Shown here piece after piece: positions 51,601 through 64,000 of a DNA stretch of 64,000 nt. A program made the translations under genes and the position numbers. Every line of letters starts with the position of its first letter. Position 1 is the stretch's first letter. Below the pieces are notes generated by a model. It saw nothing but the letters and a program-made list of their open reading frames with translations, had not been told where the DNA came from and did not search any database. The stretch comes from Camarhynchus parvulus (lineage: Eukaryota > Chordata > Aves > Passeriformes > Thraupidae): the NCBI RefSeq assembly GCF_901933205.1, contig NC_044571.1, positions 76,819,689 to 76,883,688 on the forward strand, given 5' to 3'.

Positions 51601-54600
51601 AGATAGTCTCATGAGAGACACTTTTCTATTTGGTCTTGATCCATGTGATGCGAGCTCCTTGTCAGGCCATGCAGTATCTGTACCCAAAACCTCTCCAATG
51701 ACTTTTTGGATATTTAGGGAACATGGAGGAATTATGTGCTTAAGGAGGTCAAGTGGCAAGTCTTCCGGATTTGCCTTAGTCTTCAGTTAGTAACTTGTTC
51801 TTGATGAATTATCATTAAATCATCCTTTTCTCAGGTTAGCTTAAAGAAAAATGAAAAGAAAATATTCAAAACGTCCAAAATAGCTGACATGGTTACCAAA
51901 ATTAAAGGAAGTGGTGATCAGAATTTAATCTGCTTGCCCTATGATTAAATAAAAAAATCCCTTTATCTTTAGCAGTTGTGAACTTTGGCATCTGTGGATT
52001 TTATTTTTCCTCCTGCTTTGTACCCTAGGGGTTACCCCTGGAGGAAAATCTTGCCATGGTGAGGCAGACTTGGGGTTAGGATTAATTTCTATTCTGGAGC
52101 TCTCCAGTGTATCTAGAGAGATTTCATTTGTTTTTCTAAAATAAGTTCAATTCTCTTTCATTCTAGTGATAGTCTGACCATCCAGCTGAATCCAAATAAG
52201 CTTTCTGTCAGTTCCTTAGAAATGCACATTTTTTTTCTTGGACGAGATCAGTTCTAATACCTGACAGGCAAATTACCCATTCTTTGACTTGGTAAAGGTA
52301 TAAACTCTCCTGTCTCTTTCTGATTGGGTGACTCAGGGTGGCTTTTTGAATTACACAAATTGCAGTAGAGCTCAGGCCCATTCCTGATGGCAGCAGTGCA
52401 GTTGCTTCTTCCCTCTGCTTTCCTGACATCATATCTAAGTTGACAGGGAACATACCTAAGATTCATGGAATCTTGCATGCCCACAATGATGACTACAGTG
52501 AAAACAAATAACTAAATGGTATGTATGGTTTGTAACTGCTTCTTCATAACGAGACAGACATGAGCGAAATTAGCCTTTCTGACCTGACGATGGGACTGGG
52601 AATATCAAACACCAGTCCAAACATCACCCCAGGATAATATCCTAGGAGGTTATTATGACACATAGCCTTTTTATTCAAATCCCTACTAACCTCTTGCAGT
52701 TTGCCAGTGATGATCTCCTCTTCCCTTATTGCTCCTAGCACACTGAGGCAAGCTAGTGTACAATCAGAAAAGTGATAGAAATAACTGCTGTAGCAGATGA
52801 TGTCTTTAAGAAATAGTGCAGTAAGAAGTTACCAATTTGGAGCAAGCAGACAAATTGTGCCCAGGCCTCTGGAGACATCTGTTGCTGCATCAATTCATAA
52901 GCTGAATATTCTGTTTGTTGCTGCCAAACAGTAATCAAGGTGTCTTGGGTAACCTGAGCAACTAAATTAATATTGGTCATCCTCAACTAGTTATTCTTAT
53001 GGATGAACTGCTTTTGATTCACCAATCAGTTTTTTAATAAGTCCAGAGCAGAACACCCTCCATGCAGAGACTAGTTAAAGGGTAAATCAGAATAAGGTGA
53101 CTTCCAGGAAAGAGTACATGACCTAGTAGCGCCAAACTTATGAATTTTATATTGCCAGGAACTGCTGATAAGAAAATTTTATGGCATACTGTGATATACA
53201 GCTTTAAATTACAGGGTTGCCACTCTCATTGAATATGTCTTACAAGAGATTTATCTGAATCTTTAAAGGTTTATACATTTAAATATTCCTTTAAAGACCT
53301 CTACAAAATGTAGTCTACTTTAAAAGACATACATTTGGAACTCATCAAAGTTTATAAGTAGTTTAAAATGAGAACAAGCAAAAATTAGTTATAAATCACA
53401 TTAACGGTAGGCAAAGTCCAAATTAGCATTTTGAGTCCTTAATAGTTTTTGTTTCTGACCCTTACTAAGCAAGCTGAGAGAAATGGAAAGAAAACAAACA
53501 AAAGAAAAACATTCTCCCTCAGATGTATAGAGTTTTTAGAAGTCAATATTATTATGGGGCAAATGTGAACTTTATACCACACTTCATGTGTATGCTCTTT
53601 TGGGACTGTAATTTGAGTCATGATGCTGCTCCTTCTTTATTGCTTTTCTAATAATAAACAATAATGAATGGCTGCAAATATCTATTGCAGAAGTGGGTGA
53701 GAGATGGATATAATGAACACACTAAGGGAATATATTTTAAAACCAGTATGTGATTGTAAGTATACAGAAAACCAATTATATAAGTAATGCCTACATCACT
53801 CATGCTCTGTTTTGTAGATCAACAGGCATTTTAAAGTTCCCAGTATTAAGAAATGTCCTGATTGTTACCCAGGGAGGAGATTTCAAGCAGTTCTTTTTGA
53901 AAAAACAAAAGAGCAACCAATATTTATTTTTTGAGCTTTATTTCGGACATTAGAAACTGATAACCTTTATAAAATTATTGAGGAGCACAGTACAAGAAAC
54001 ATGCGTCTTAGAAATAAGCTAATTCCTTGCTAGGCAAACCATCTGTAGCAGGAGATTAATCTTCAAGTTCAGTCTCAGCTTAAATCTGAAGAGGCTAATA
54101 CAGGCAGTGAGTGCTAAATGGAAGGAGGGAGTCAGAATTTGACTACCAGATATAACTCACTGGTTTATAGCAATCATGGTTTACACTAATCTGTTTTCAT
54201 TTGCACTGAAGCCAGCTAAGAATGGTAGTGAAGCCTGGCTTTAGCTGCAGAGCAGTCTGCACCCTGCAGGCCCCCTGACCATGACCTGGCAAGCTCCTCT
54301 CCTGCCTCATCTTCATCATCTGTATGGTCTCTACTTGTCTCTAAACACCTACTTTTTGATCTAACTTACAAAGCAAATATTTTGCTGAACACCGTTAAAA
54401 AAAAATAAATTATGTAACCTCCAATTTCTGTGCTGATTAAGAAAAAAAAAGGCTTGTTCCTGCACACATTACATAGTCAGTATGACTTAACAGAGTTTGA
54501 GCCCTCTCCAGTTGCGTTAATTCTGGTATTGATGTGATTCCTGTAATCTCATTTCTTGCACTAACCTCGGCAAAAAGATACCTGATACTGTACAGTTTTC

Positions 54601-55831
54601 TGCCTGGTTAATGATCTACAATTCCTTGGGATAAGGGCTGAGGATTTGAAAGGGATGTGGCAGGACTACACAAAAGTATAGGAGGAGGAGGGATCACAGG
54701 TAGCTTGAAGCTGAGTTGAAGCTGCAGGGGTGCCCCAGGCTCCAGTGCTGCACTTCTGCAGAGGTGAGGACACAAGTAGGACATAATGGATTTTACTTTT
54801 TCTTTTTTCAGCCCTGCTGAAGATGAACTCAAGACTGAGGTAGCTACAGAGACCTGGATGACTAATGAACTGATGAGTCTCATGCATGCCAATATTGCCC
54901 AGGATTTCTCTCCCTTATAACACCCAAATGTGCTTTCTGTGGGATCTTGTCTCTGGCAACAAGAAGTGATAAATAGGCAGTGATCCCAAAACTGCTTCCT
55001 GCCACAAAACCTTAGTGTAGCAATAGCAGTCACCAAAAGTATGGATACAGGGTAATGCTAGATGTCAGCAGCAGAGGCAGCTGGGTTATTATATTAGAAA
55101 ACTCAGCAAGCCTGGAGCACAGGGTGACCCACACTGAGGGACATGCAGCCTCAGAAAATGCAGCATCAGGGCATGATAGTTCTCATATTTTACAATAAGA
55201 TGGAGAAAATATATATAATACCCCTAAGACAAATGCCTGGATGTCATCTCCTATCACAAAGGTTTTACTCACATGTATTAACTTGAATTTCTCTACGGAG
55301 AAGTCAGTAGAAATCAACGATAAGTACAAAACTGCCACACCTAAAATTCTGTTCCATCTGTGTACATTTCAAAATCTTGAAGTACAAGCTCTCTTTAATC
55401 ATTATGTGATTTCTGTGGACAGATATTATTTAGGGAAAGTGGATGATCTACAGCACAGTGATGAAACAACCTTGTAAAAATTAACAAAATATCCACATCA
55501 TATTTGAATCCACATGCATAGAAACTGCATTGAGAATAAACATCATGTCCACTCTCTCCCAATATCTGCTTATTTGATGTGGTGAATAAATTAAATATTC
55601 TATCAGGCAGGATTAAAAATAGAGTAGTGTAGCTGTAGAATTGTGTGCAAACTCAAAAATGCTTATTTCATGCCCATTTCTTGTATAACAAATGGTTTAA
55701 AGAGTTTCAGTTGTAGTCATAACAACACAGAAAAATAAAAAAAACATTTTCTAGATTGAATTCAATTATAAAATCAATTAGGTAACATTACCCAAAAGAG
55801 TACTTATAAACAACACAATAATATATTCGGT

Positions 55832-55847
55832 AAAAAAAAAAAAAAAA
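55832..55847. repeat. Poly-A tract
   Basis: An uninterrupted run of about 16 A without a recognisable retroposed sequence on its left. Confidence 0.85.
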
Positions 55848-57588
55848 GCAGCCAGGAAAACTATCTCCAAAAATAATTTTGTTCTGCCTGAAGGAAATTG
55901 AATAAAGCCTATTTATCTACAGCTCTTTGTTGTCTTCAAAATTATGTGTCTATAGATATAGTACCATCAACTTCTTGCAGCAATCCAACCATACTGGTGT
56001 GGGTTAAGAGAAAGTGTAATCTGTGCTCAATTTATCACTCTACATAGTAGTTTGCTCACCAGATGTACTGAACAGAATGTAGAACATCCACGTTCTACCT
56101 AAATTTATCCCATCTCCATTTGGAGATATTTTTTTTTTGTCTGCTTAGATTTTTCACTAAATTGTGTTGAACAGCAACACTGAGTATTCCTTCAGTGTTC
56201 TCTGGAGCTGTCTAATGAGTTCTGCTATTACTAGTGTGGAAGAGAAAGAATTTTCTCACAGACAAATTACTTAATTGCATAAACCTTTTGTCTTGTTGAA
56301 ATTCTCCAAATAATTCAAACCTCAACAATAATTTTGTCTTTATACATATTATCCTAAGTATTTTATATTACTGTCATAAATTTCCACCCTATAATGAAGT
56401 TTATTTGTGGTCTCCATCCTTCAATGACATTTTGGAAGAGAAATATAAGACTGTTACTCTCTATTGGAGAGAAAACAAAGAGAAGAAAACAAACACCCTC
56501 TATCTACACTATACCTCTTTTTCATAAACAAGAATGCATTAGGATGAGAGAGAAAAGAGAGAACCCTGTTAAGGGAAACATTTAAATGATATAAATATCC
56601 AGAGAATATGTGGAGAATTTCAAACAGAAAGGATTTCTTCTGGCATGGTCAGAGTAAGGTCCAGCAGTAAGTAATTTTGGACTGACCAATTTTGCCCCAC
56701 TCCTCTCTAGTCTGCCGAACATGTTCATCCCTCTTTTTACAATCTCCTCATAACATCCCATTACTAGACTTATGCATCTGAAAAGCCTCTTAAATATCCC
56801 CTCATAAATTTCCTCTTACCCTTGAGACCCAGGCTGATTGTGTTTCCTCCATTTTTTTGATTATGAAGCTCTGGGTAAATCTCTCCAAGGCTATGCTCCA
56901 TGGATCCTTTCAATGTTCTGTGAGCTCTTCATCTATGGTAGTGTTTCTGTAACTTCCTCATCATTTAGATTTTTGTATCTAGATATTTAACTCTTCTCCT
57001 GATTCATATCATGTTTTTAAGGTTGAATTGCCATTAACCAGACATCATCACAACTCAGATGTCCTTACATTTCAGGCATCCATATATCCTTACAATACTT
57101 TTTTTTCCACACACATAGAAGCGTCTTAATTAAGGATTTATGACAATTGCCATTTATCAGTCTCAAAACAACAACAATCTCATTGTGCAGGACTGCAACA
57201 TTAGTATCTGGATTATTTTTAAACTTACAAAGAGCTACCCTTAAAAATCACCCTATATATTTAAACATGGCAGAACTGTAACACTCTCTTCAAGACTCTT
57301 CTTGGCAATCAAAATATTTTCTTACTGATATTTATCATTACAACAAAGAATAGGAACAATATTTCATTGTTTTCAACCATTTATTATTATAATGACTTAT
57401 TAATTATAAAGAACAATTACAAAACCCATCTTTTTGTTCACTTGTGAAGTATCTGGTATAGTGGAGTCCTGGACCATGACTTGCTGCTGCTACTGCCTCA
57501 CCAAGAGAAATCAAACTAAACCAAAACAAAGCCCCAGTACTAAAGAAGATGGCTACAGAGGATGGTTCAACTTCTCTTTGCAACCTTG

Positions 57589-57965
57589 TGTGACAGTGGT
57601 CACAAGGGTTCTTGGATGAGGGAAGAGACGAAAGTGTTGACTCCATGTTCAGAAGGCCTGGTTTATTATTTTATGATATATATATATCATAACTATACTA
57701 AAAAGAAAAGAAGGAAAGGTTTCCTCAGAATGCTAAGCTAAGAATGGAAAAGAAAAGAATGATAACAAAAGCAGCTCTCTCAGACTCTGTCCAAGATAGC
57801 TCGGCCCTTGATTGGCCATTAATTTTAAACATCCAAGATGGGCCAATCACAGACGGACCTGTTGCATTCCACAGCAGCAGATAACCATTGTTTACATATT
57901 GTTGCTGAAACCTCAGAAGGGAAAATCCTAAAGAAAAGGATTTTCACAAAAGGATATCTGTGACA
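57589..57965 (-). mobile_element. Solo LTR of an avian endogenous retrovirus with exact 6-base target duplication
   Basis: The element is bounded by TGTGACAGTGG at the left and ATCTGTGACA at the right, i.e. TG...CA ends. ACCTTG stands directly outside both ends (57583-57588 and 57966-57971), an exact 6-base target-site duplication. The interior matches a common songbird LTR: 'TCAGAAGGCCTGGTTTATTA', 'GATTGGCCATTAATTTTAAA', 'CCAATCACAGACGGACCTGT', 'GCATTCCACAGCAGCAGATA' and 'ACCATTGTTTACATATTG'. On the minus strand an AATAAA (complement of TTTATT at 57662-57667) lies 73 bases from the 3' end, and inverted/direct CCAAT boxes lie upstream, fixing minus orientation. At 377 bases it is short, as in class II (beta-like) elements, and the 6-base duplication agrees. 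No internal sequence is left. Confidence 0.93.
57662..57667 (-). promoter_or_regulatory. AATAAA polyadenylation signal of the LTR (minus strand)
   Basis: TTTATT on the plus strand is AATAAA read on the minus strand, 73 bases before the LTR 3' end. It is in the position expected for the R region. Confidence 0.65.
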
Positions 57966-60900
57966 ACCTTGGCCTTTGGCCTTGCTGATACTGCTCTACT
58001 CATCTGCTGCTCTACTTAATTTCATCACTTCAATTTCCTACATTAAGGCTCCTCAGGGTAGAAACCCTTTCTTACTCTCTCTGGTATAGAAGGATTTAAT
58101 CTCCACCAGGTCTCTACAAAACAAATAATAATAAATAGACTTCAACAATTATGAAAATGTCACTTTTCTTTTTAACCATATATAACATCTTTGAAAAATG
58201 TCAAGATTTTCATAGGGCCCTGTTATGTTATTGTTGTTTGTATTGCACACTAGATAGAGATTCAGAAATTAGTGATTTTACATTTTCTATCAGAATGCAA
58301 AAAATATTATCTTCCCACACCAATATAAAGAAAATAAATAATAGCCTGAGTTTTCAACACAGTGCAGAATTCTGATAATCTCTGTAAAGAAAATCTTTCA
58401 CCATCGTTAAAAATGTTCATAGTATAATTAAAAAATAATAAAAATCAAAGCTGAACCAGAATCAGAATACTTGATTCCATGTTCTGGGAGACAAACTCCT
58501 TACTTCTCTTACTTACATTAAAGTTTAGTCATTCTGAACAACAAGCAAAGCCTGAGGATTATGGATGTCTCCAGCTCTTTTAGTGATGTGCCCTCGAGGG
58601 GTTATGCCTCATCACTCCCCACCAGACAAAATCTTTGAGGGCTCTCAAGGACAGCACTAAAGAGAGAGAGCTTGTTGCAATATTCTAGCCCAAAGGCACT
58701 GAGCGCTTGGGGCAGGTTGCTGTCCATTATCATCTTTGAATATTTCAGAAATTAAAATGGCTAAATAAATATGATGTCTGACCTGTTTGACTACAAGGCA
58801 TCACCAGTCTACACTTTCATGGTTTTGAATTTTACAGGAGATGTCATCCTTAAGTGAAATAAGGGAAAAATTGCCTGTATTTTTAAACTGAATAAATAAA
58901 AATAAAGAGAAGATATTAAGTTTTTGGCAGCAAATTGTAGAGGTGGAGGAGAGGAAAGGTGGTCAAAATCAAGAGGAAAAATGGGAAGGGCAATAGACAA
59001 AGAAGCCTAGCTGATGCTCTTACAAAATGTTATTCTGAAAATAAAATCTATTCAAAAGGTGCTCTAACCTTCAGGATGCAGATGTACATCCTGAAAGTTG
59101 TTACGGGGTTTTTATGTGTCCCATGGCACTTAATTGCAAATTCAGTTAAAGAGTTTAAAGAAAGTATCATCAATTATTATATAATCAGATTCTCATTTTA
59201 TTACCTTTTTTTTTTGTTAATCTTTCTATTATTCTTTAGGTTTCTTTACATATTCTATATCTTTGTGTGTTCATAGGTGGGTAATGCTCATTCTGGGAAA
59301 TAAGATGTCTAACAACTCAACTGTTTTAAAAATATTTTTTGTAAGAATTTATGAATAAAACAAATGAACAAAGAAATAAAATCCCTCTGTCTCCAGAGCT
59401 AGTTAAATATGTCAAATTAAAGGAATCCAAATTAAATAAAAGGCAAATTGACAACCGAATCAAAGTGACCCCAAGGTACTATTTATTGTCTATCTACTTA
59501 GTGTCTCCAGCACAAAAACAAGTAATTGAAATTAATAAAATATTACAAAAATCAGTGAGATGTTATAAATAGAAAAATAAAATAATTTTATTGCAAAAGA
59601 TATTAAAGATGTCATTTTAGATAATTTTAAATATTTTCAGCTCTTTTTGGTAGCCCTTAATTGACATCAGTCTTTCTAACAATGTAAAAATAATCCTGAA
59701 TGTTCCATTTAGACCCTGTGCTACAAAAATAACTTCTCATTTGAAATTATTCATCTTAAATGTACTCTTTCAGTTGTCCTGTCTTTCAAGATAGAAACCT
59801 GCTCAGATAGAAGTGATGCAAATAACTGTTTATATCATATAATTGTCATCAGAATGTGTTATAAGTTAAACTTATAGAACTCTCAGTGATCAAGTTGTTA
59901 ATTTGATATGTGACATTCCCAGCTTAAGAAACATCTTTAGGAAAAGATTTTGCAGTAGACTAACAAAAATGAAAGAAAAACAAACACATCAGTGATAGAT
60001 TTCAGGTATGTGATAAAAGGTGTGGGACAGAAAGTAATTTCTGGCTACCTTACTGAAAGGTAACACAACTCAGAAACACTGGTCACAAAATTGCTTTTCC
60101 CATTTCTTTATTTTATAGTGCACTGAGAGTTTACACCCATTGACCATAGTTGTGGAAAAAAAAAAATCAGCCATTTTTACTAGGTACAAATCTTCTGTCT
60201 TTATTACACGCTATAAAGAAGGATTTACAACTTAACAAGACCTGCAGGAGAATAAGTAGCTTAGCTTTTTGAGAATTCTGTGGATTTTGTTTTATTTTCT
60301 TCTTGCAAATTCAAAGAATTTTGAGATCCTGTGAGTAATTGATGTATCACCACCTCTCTCTGGTACTGGGAAAAATCCCAACTCTCATAATGTACTAGTT
60401 TGGAAAGATTTGCTGGGAAATTCTACAGTTTTTAGCAGTTTGGTGGACTATTCAACACTTAGCCAAATGCAATCATGAGCCTAAAAAAAGCCACCTTTTT
60501 TGAGATTTATGCAGTGTTCAAAATGTATCCTGACGAAAGTTAAATAAAGCATTGTACTGAAATTTCTATTAATGGGTGTTAGCCTCAGGTCAAGACTTGA
60601 GAGTGGGTTCAAGCTTTTGCAAGTATAATAAAAATTTATAATTATAAAGATTCTTATTTTGTAAAAATAATTGTCAGAACGTGTCAAACTTGCTACTTGT
60701 TTTTTCTCATGATTTTCATATACCCTTGCCATTATTGGCTGCAGGCTTTTCCTTACCTGCTAAATTATTGAGAGGGAGCTTTGCTCAGAAGCCTTTTGAA
60801 ATTAAAAATAATCAATTGAACTTGACTCAGTAGGGGTTAAGCTATATTATACCAACTATTTCTGAAATTAAACTGCAATTTTATTTCAAAAGTAATCAGA

Positions 60901-63900
60901 CTTTTGGACTGGATTAAAGACTTGCACTATTCTTATAAATGTGATTTTTATTAATTAAGCAATCATGAAAGAATTGCCAAATGGAACCCTGAGTGGGAAA
61001 AATCATTGCAGTTTCTAATAATAATCTTTTGAAATTCCTAGGAGCAAAATGCAGTTTGTGATTATATTTTCTTGCTTTTTAACATCATCAAAAAACACTC
61101 AATTTCTGCAAGCTTCTTTTAAAATATGTTCTATTTGTGATTTTTCAGATCTTTCCATGAGAATATGAATTCAATTTCAATTAGAGAAGGATGAGCCTGT
61201 TTAATAATTATTTTTACTAAATTTATCCCTCTGAAGAATTTGAGGGACTAGCCAAAGTTGTTATTAAATTGGATACATAATTCAATACGTTTTTATAATT
61301 GTAGGCAGAAAATAAGCAGTGAAATTTAGGGAAATTCCTGGGTAGGTCAACGAAACTTACCTAGGTTGTTCAAGGATTATTATGTAGTGGTATCTGACTA
61401 ATGAAAATTATATGAGGATGTGCAATTCTTTAGAAATATTATTTAATCTATATCAGCAATAGAGTTAGCCAAAAATGCTAAAATACTTAACAAAATGATG
61501 AAACAAATAATTTTTTTCTTTTTGTTTTGAGAATCTCTTTTAGATGATTTTTTTTCCTTAAATACATAATGAATTACAAGTGATTTGAAAACATATTGTT
61601 CTTTTTTGCAAGTGATTATGGTATGTCCTCATATCACTGACACAGAGATAATTTTTTTTCTGTAGATATTTTCAAGAGTTCCACAGAAACAGTTATGGTT
61701 ACTTTTGTAAAAGGAAAAAGTACTCATGGATGTGTACAAATTTTTTGTTTTCATTGAGCAATATTATCACAAAAGGCAGCAAGCAAATTATATAGCCATA
61801 AATGTCAAATTAGGAAAGTCTGGCAAGGATAAAACCCACTAATTTCAGTTTATGACTGGCAAGATCTCAAAACATGGCTTTTCTCAGCATCCTTCCTTAC
61901 ATATTGTGACCAGTGTATGGCTGGGAAATTCCTGATGATGTTGGTTCCACTGCTCAGGCAAGAAGCCCAAAAATTAAAGTGAAATATTCCTATGAGCATT
62001 ATATGTTGCATTTTTTCAGATCACTTTCATCAGTTCCACAGAGATGCAATATACAACTTTATCTAAAAAATTTTCTGTGAGCACGTGAAAAAAGATCTTT
62101 ATCTCCCTATTGTTTATACAATTTTATATTTAGTCCATTATTATTTGTGAAAGAATTCATCATTGATTGTTTGGTAGATCTCTGAACTAAGCTTTCAGTC
62201 TGTTGGCTGGACTTTGCAGTGATCTTGTGTTATCCTTTGCAGTCTCACATTTGTGTGATTTAAGTATTCCTGATTTAAAAAGAAATACTATCTTCATACT
62301 TAGAGGTGAACTGGTACAGGCTGCCCTAAACCCATCAGCACAAATATAAGGAACAATGATAGCTAATCCTAAAGTGTAAAGAGAATGTCAATATGATGAA
62401 ATAACATTGAAATAATAGTATTGAGTTATGGAATTTCAGCTTTCTCGTACCAAACTTATTACAGGTTTGAAGGTATAAAATCAACAAAATAGCCTTTAGT
62501 TTCTACCAGCTATTCTACAAGCACTGGCAGTGGACAAACATCTATTACCATGCCTTACTTACAATCATCACCACCTCTTCAACTAGTGCCATTCAATTTA
62601 TGTCTAAATGATAGAACAAACCAATATTCCGCAGGAAAAAAAAAAAAAAAAAACTCCAAAACATAATTTAAAAAGCCACAAAAAACAGAACAAAACAAAA
62701 ACCCCAAACCAAGCAACAAAACAAAAATCCCCACAAAAAGTAAACAAAAAAATCCCACCAAAAATAATATCACAGGTTTATTTTTCTCTTTTACCACTTA
62801 AATTCAACGTTAGGTAGCTTAAATTCTTATAAGACTTTCATCTCTGCATAAATGAGTGCTTAAATACTTTTTCAGATTTATCCCTAAATAGCGAGCCCCT
62901 AACTTCAGGGATCCTTTGATGTTTGATTGAAGTCCTGGCTATGTTCAAGAAGCTAAACTCAGCTTCCATTTTCTGCAATTTCTGTGAATGTCTAGGTCAA
63001 GGTGATATCAACAAGGGAATGATTTGAAGTGGCATTTTCTAATAATGCAGTCTTCCTTACTCCCACTCAGTAAAACTCCTTTTTTGATTTTCAACACTTC
63101 CAAAATAGGGAAACACATAAAAAATACTTTCCTCTTGAGAAAGATGAATGACAATCAGATCGATAACCCTTGGCTACTCTCTCTTTCACTCTTCTTGAAA
63201 TGCTTCAAACTGCAGTTGCTATTGAGTGGCAGAACACATTTCTCTACATCCTGATTCTAAACTTAGGCAGAACCAACCCATGTAGGTTACAACACTGGGT
63301 TGTGAATCGTTTCAGCCTCAGCATGAATTATCTCCACCCTAATTTTGCCTAACAATGTCAAAATAAAGAAGAAAAAAACTAAAATGTTCCAAGAAGGAGT
63401 GGGTAGGGCAGATTGTCTCAATTTAATCTATAAATAATCTTTTTCTCAGCCAAGGGAACTGAAAGAATGACTGGAACCTTGATCCAGCAATAGCTTATTA
63501 ATTTGGTAGAAAAAAGCAGAGTTTGTCCTCGTTCTTTTAAGCTTGTTCCCTGAGGAATTAATCTAAGTATTTCACTTTTTAATGTAAGGAATTATCATAT
63601 ATGATAGAGGGTCAGTGCCAGCACTTGGTAACTGTGTTACTGAAGCTGGTCTCCAGTGTCTCCTGAATCATACTTATCACCCCTGGAGATACAGCCTTGA
63701 AGACAAGAAATTCTCTGAAAACCCTCTGCCTAAATAAAATTAGTGTTTTAAAACAACCTGACTTACATATTTGAGCAATTAAAGATTATCAAAATAACGT
63801 TCGAAGAAAATACTGTTTCACAAGCATACAACATTAAACACAGGGCTCTTAAAGACTCTTTTTTTCCTTTAAGAAAGAGTTACATTCAGTGATTTCCTGG

Positions 63901-64000
63901 CTGGGGTAATTGCACTTCCCTGTCATTATTTCATTGCCATTGGTGCATGGACAGTCACTTTGGCATTAGCAGTGAATGGATAAGCATTACCAATTCCAGT
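57966..64000. other. AT-rich non-coding stretch, no gene seen
   Basis: Short frames only (105 codons at 58959-59276 at most). A 9-base-arm inverted repeat lies at 59070-59095 and an A/C-rich tract near 62.7 kb. No interspersed repeat was recognised. Confidence 0.55.
62636..62765. repeat. Poly-A plus A/C-rich low-complexity tract
   Basis: About 18 A are followed by roughly 110 bases almost devoid of G and T on the plus strand, with CAAAA, CCCCAAA and ACAAAA units. It opens long frames on both strands that are compositional artefacts. Confidence 0.9.

Larger units (their letters stand above)
48446..57588. other. Long non-coding stretch; possible conserved elements, no gene seen
   Basis: No repeat family or exon was recognised. 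Segments near 48.88-49.03, 49.44-49.80 and 50.38-50.66 kb have a mixed, non-repetitive texture with homeodomain-type TAAT/ATTA motifs and, in the first, retained CpGs. This resembles conserved non-coding elements but cannot be shown here. A cluster of short minus-strand frames lies at 52254-52986. Around 54.6-55.05 kb the sequence is less AT-rich, with a 142-codon minus-strand frame that I do not recognise. Confidence 0.45.

Noticed and set aside
54608..55036. 142-codon open frame, minus strand
   Set aside because: No recognised motif; the proline/leucine/serine-rich end reflects local pyrimidine-rich composition. Retained only as a composition anomaly.
62579..62817. Opposed open frames of about 70 codons
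   Set aside because: Both come from the A/C-rich low-complexity tract (Lys/Asn-rich on one strand, Phe/Leu-rich on the other).

Overview
The window looks like AT-rich nuclear DNA from a bird, most likely a songbird. The evidence is its repeats: several truncated CR1 LINEs, recognised by the avian CR1 3' end and by CR1 reverse-transcriptase C-terminal peptide motifs, and five or six isolated endogenous-retrovirus LTRs, most of which resemble families I know from bird genomes. Assignment to a bird is firm from family recognition. Songbird is an inference from the LTR repertoire. No species can be given.

I found no exon, complete gene, tRNA, rRNA or CRISPR array that I could support. Every open frame is short (183 codons at most). 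The frames are explained by repeats (CR1 remnants, the antisense of an LTR, a hexamer microsatellite) or lack any recognisable domain or codon signature. The window is best read as a gene desert or the inside of a very large intron.

Layout:
- 1-11.4 kb: unannotated AT-rich sequence with small homopolymer and dinucleotide tracts.
- 11.4-11.9 kb: a CR1 3' fragment on the minus strand.
- 18.5-19.1 kb: a solo LTR on the minus strand, followed at 19.70-19.77 kb by an almost uninterrupted perfect palindrome (33-base arms, 4-base loop).
- 20.96-21.28 kb: a truncated LTR of the same family as the solo LTR at 38.9 kb.
- 28.2 kb: an (ATATCT)n microsatellite, then a CR1 at 28.8-29.3 kb on the minus strand.
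- 35.05-35.5 kb: a CR1 3' end on the plus strand.
- 38.9-39.7 kb: an 815-base solo LTR with a 5-6 base target-site duplication.
- 42.94-43.6 kb: a GC- and CpG-rich LTR with readable promoter and polyadenylation signals, probably a recent arrival.
- 46.6-47.2 kb: another solo LTR on the plus strand.
- 47.6-48.4 kb: a CR1 copy with a large internal deletion joining its early ORF2 region to its 3' end.
- 48.9-50.7 kb: unique-looking sequence that may include conserved non-coding elements.
- 57.6-58.0 kb: a 377-base solo LTR on the minus strand with an exact 6-base target-site duplication.

Nothing here amounts to a new biological system. The observations most worth checking are the long perfect palindrome at 19.7 kb, the CpG-rich LTR at 43 kb, the two LTRs with clean target duplications as dated insertion markers, and the deleted CR1. 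No retroviral gag, pol or env was recognised beside any LTR, so all appear to be solo LTRs or fragments.
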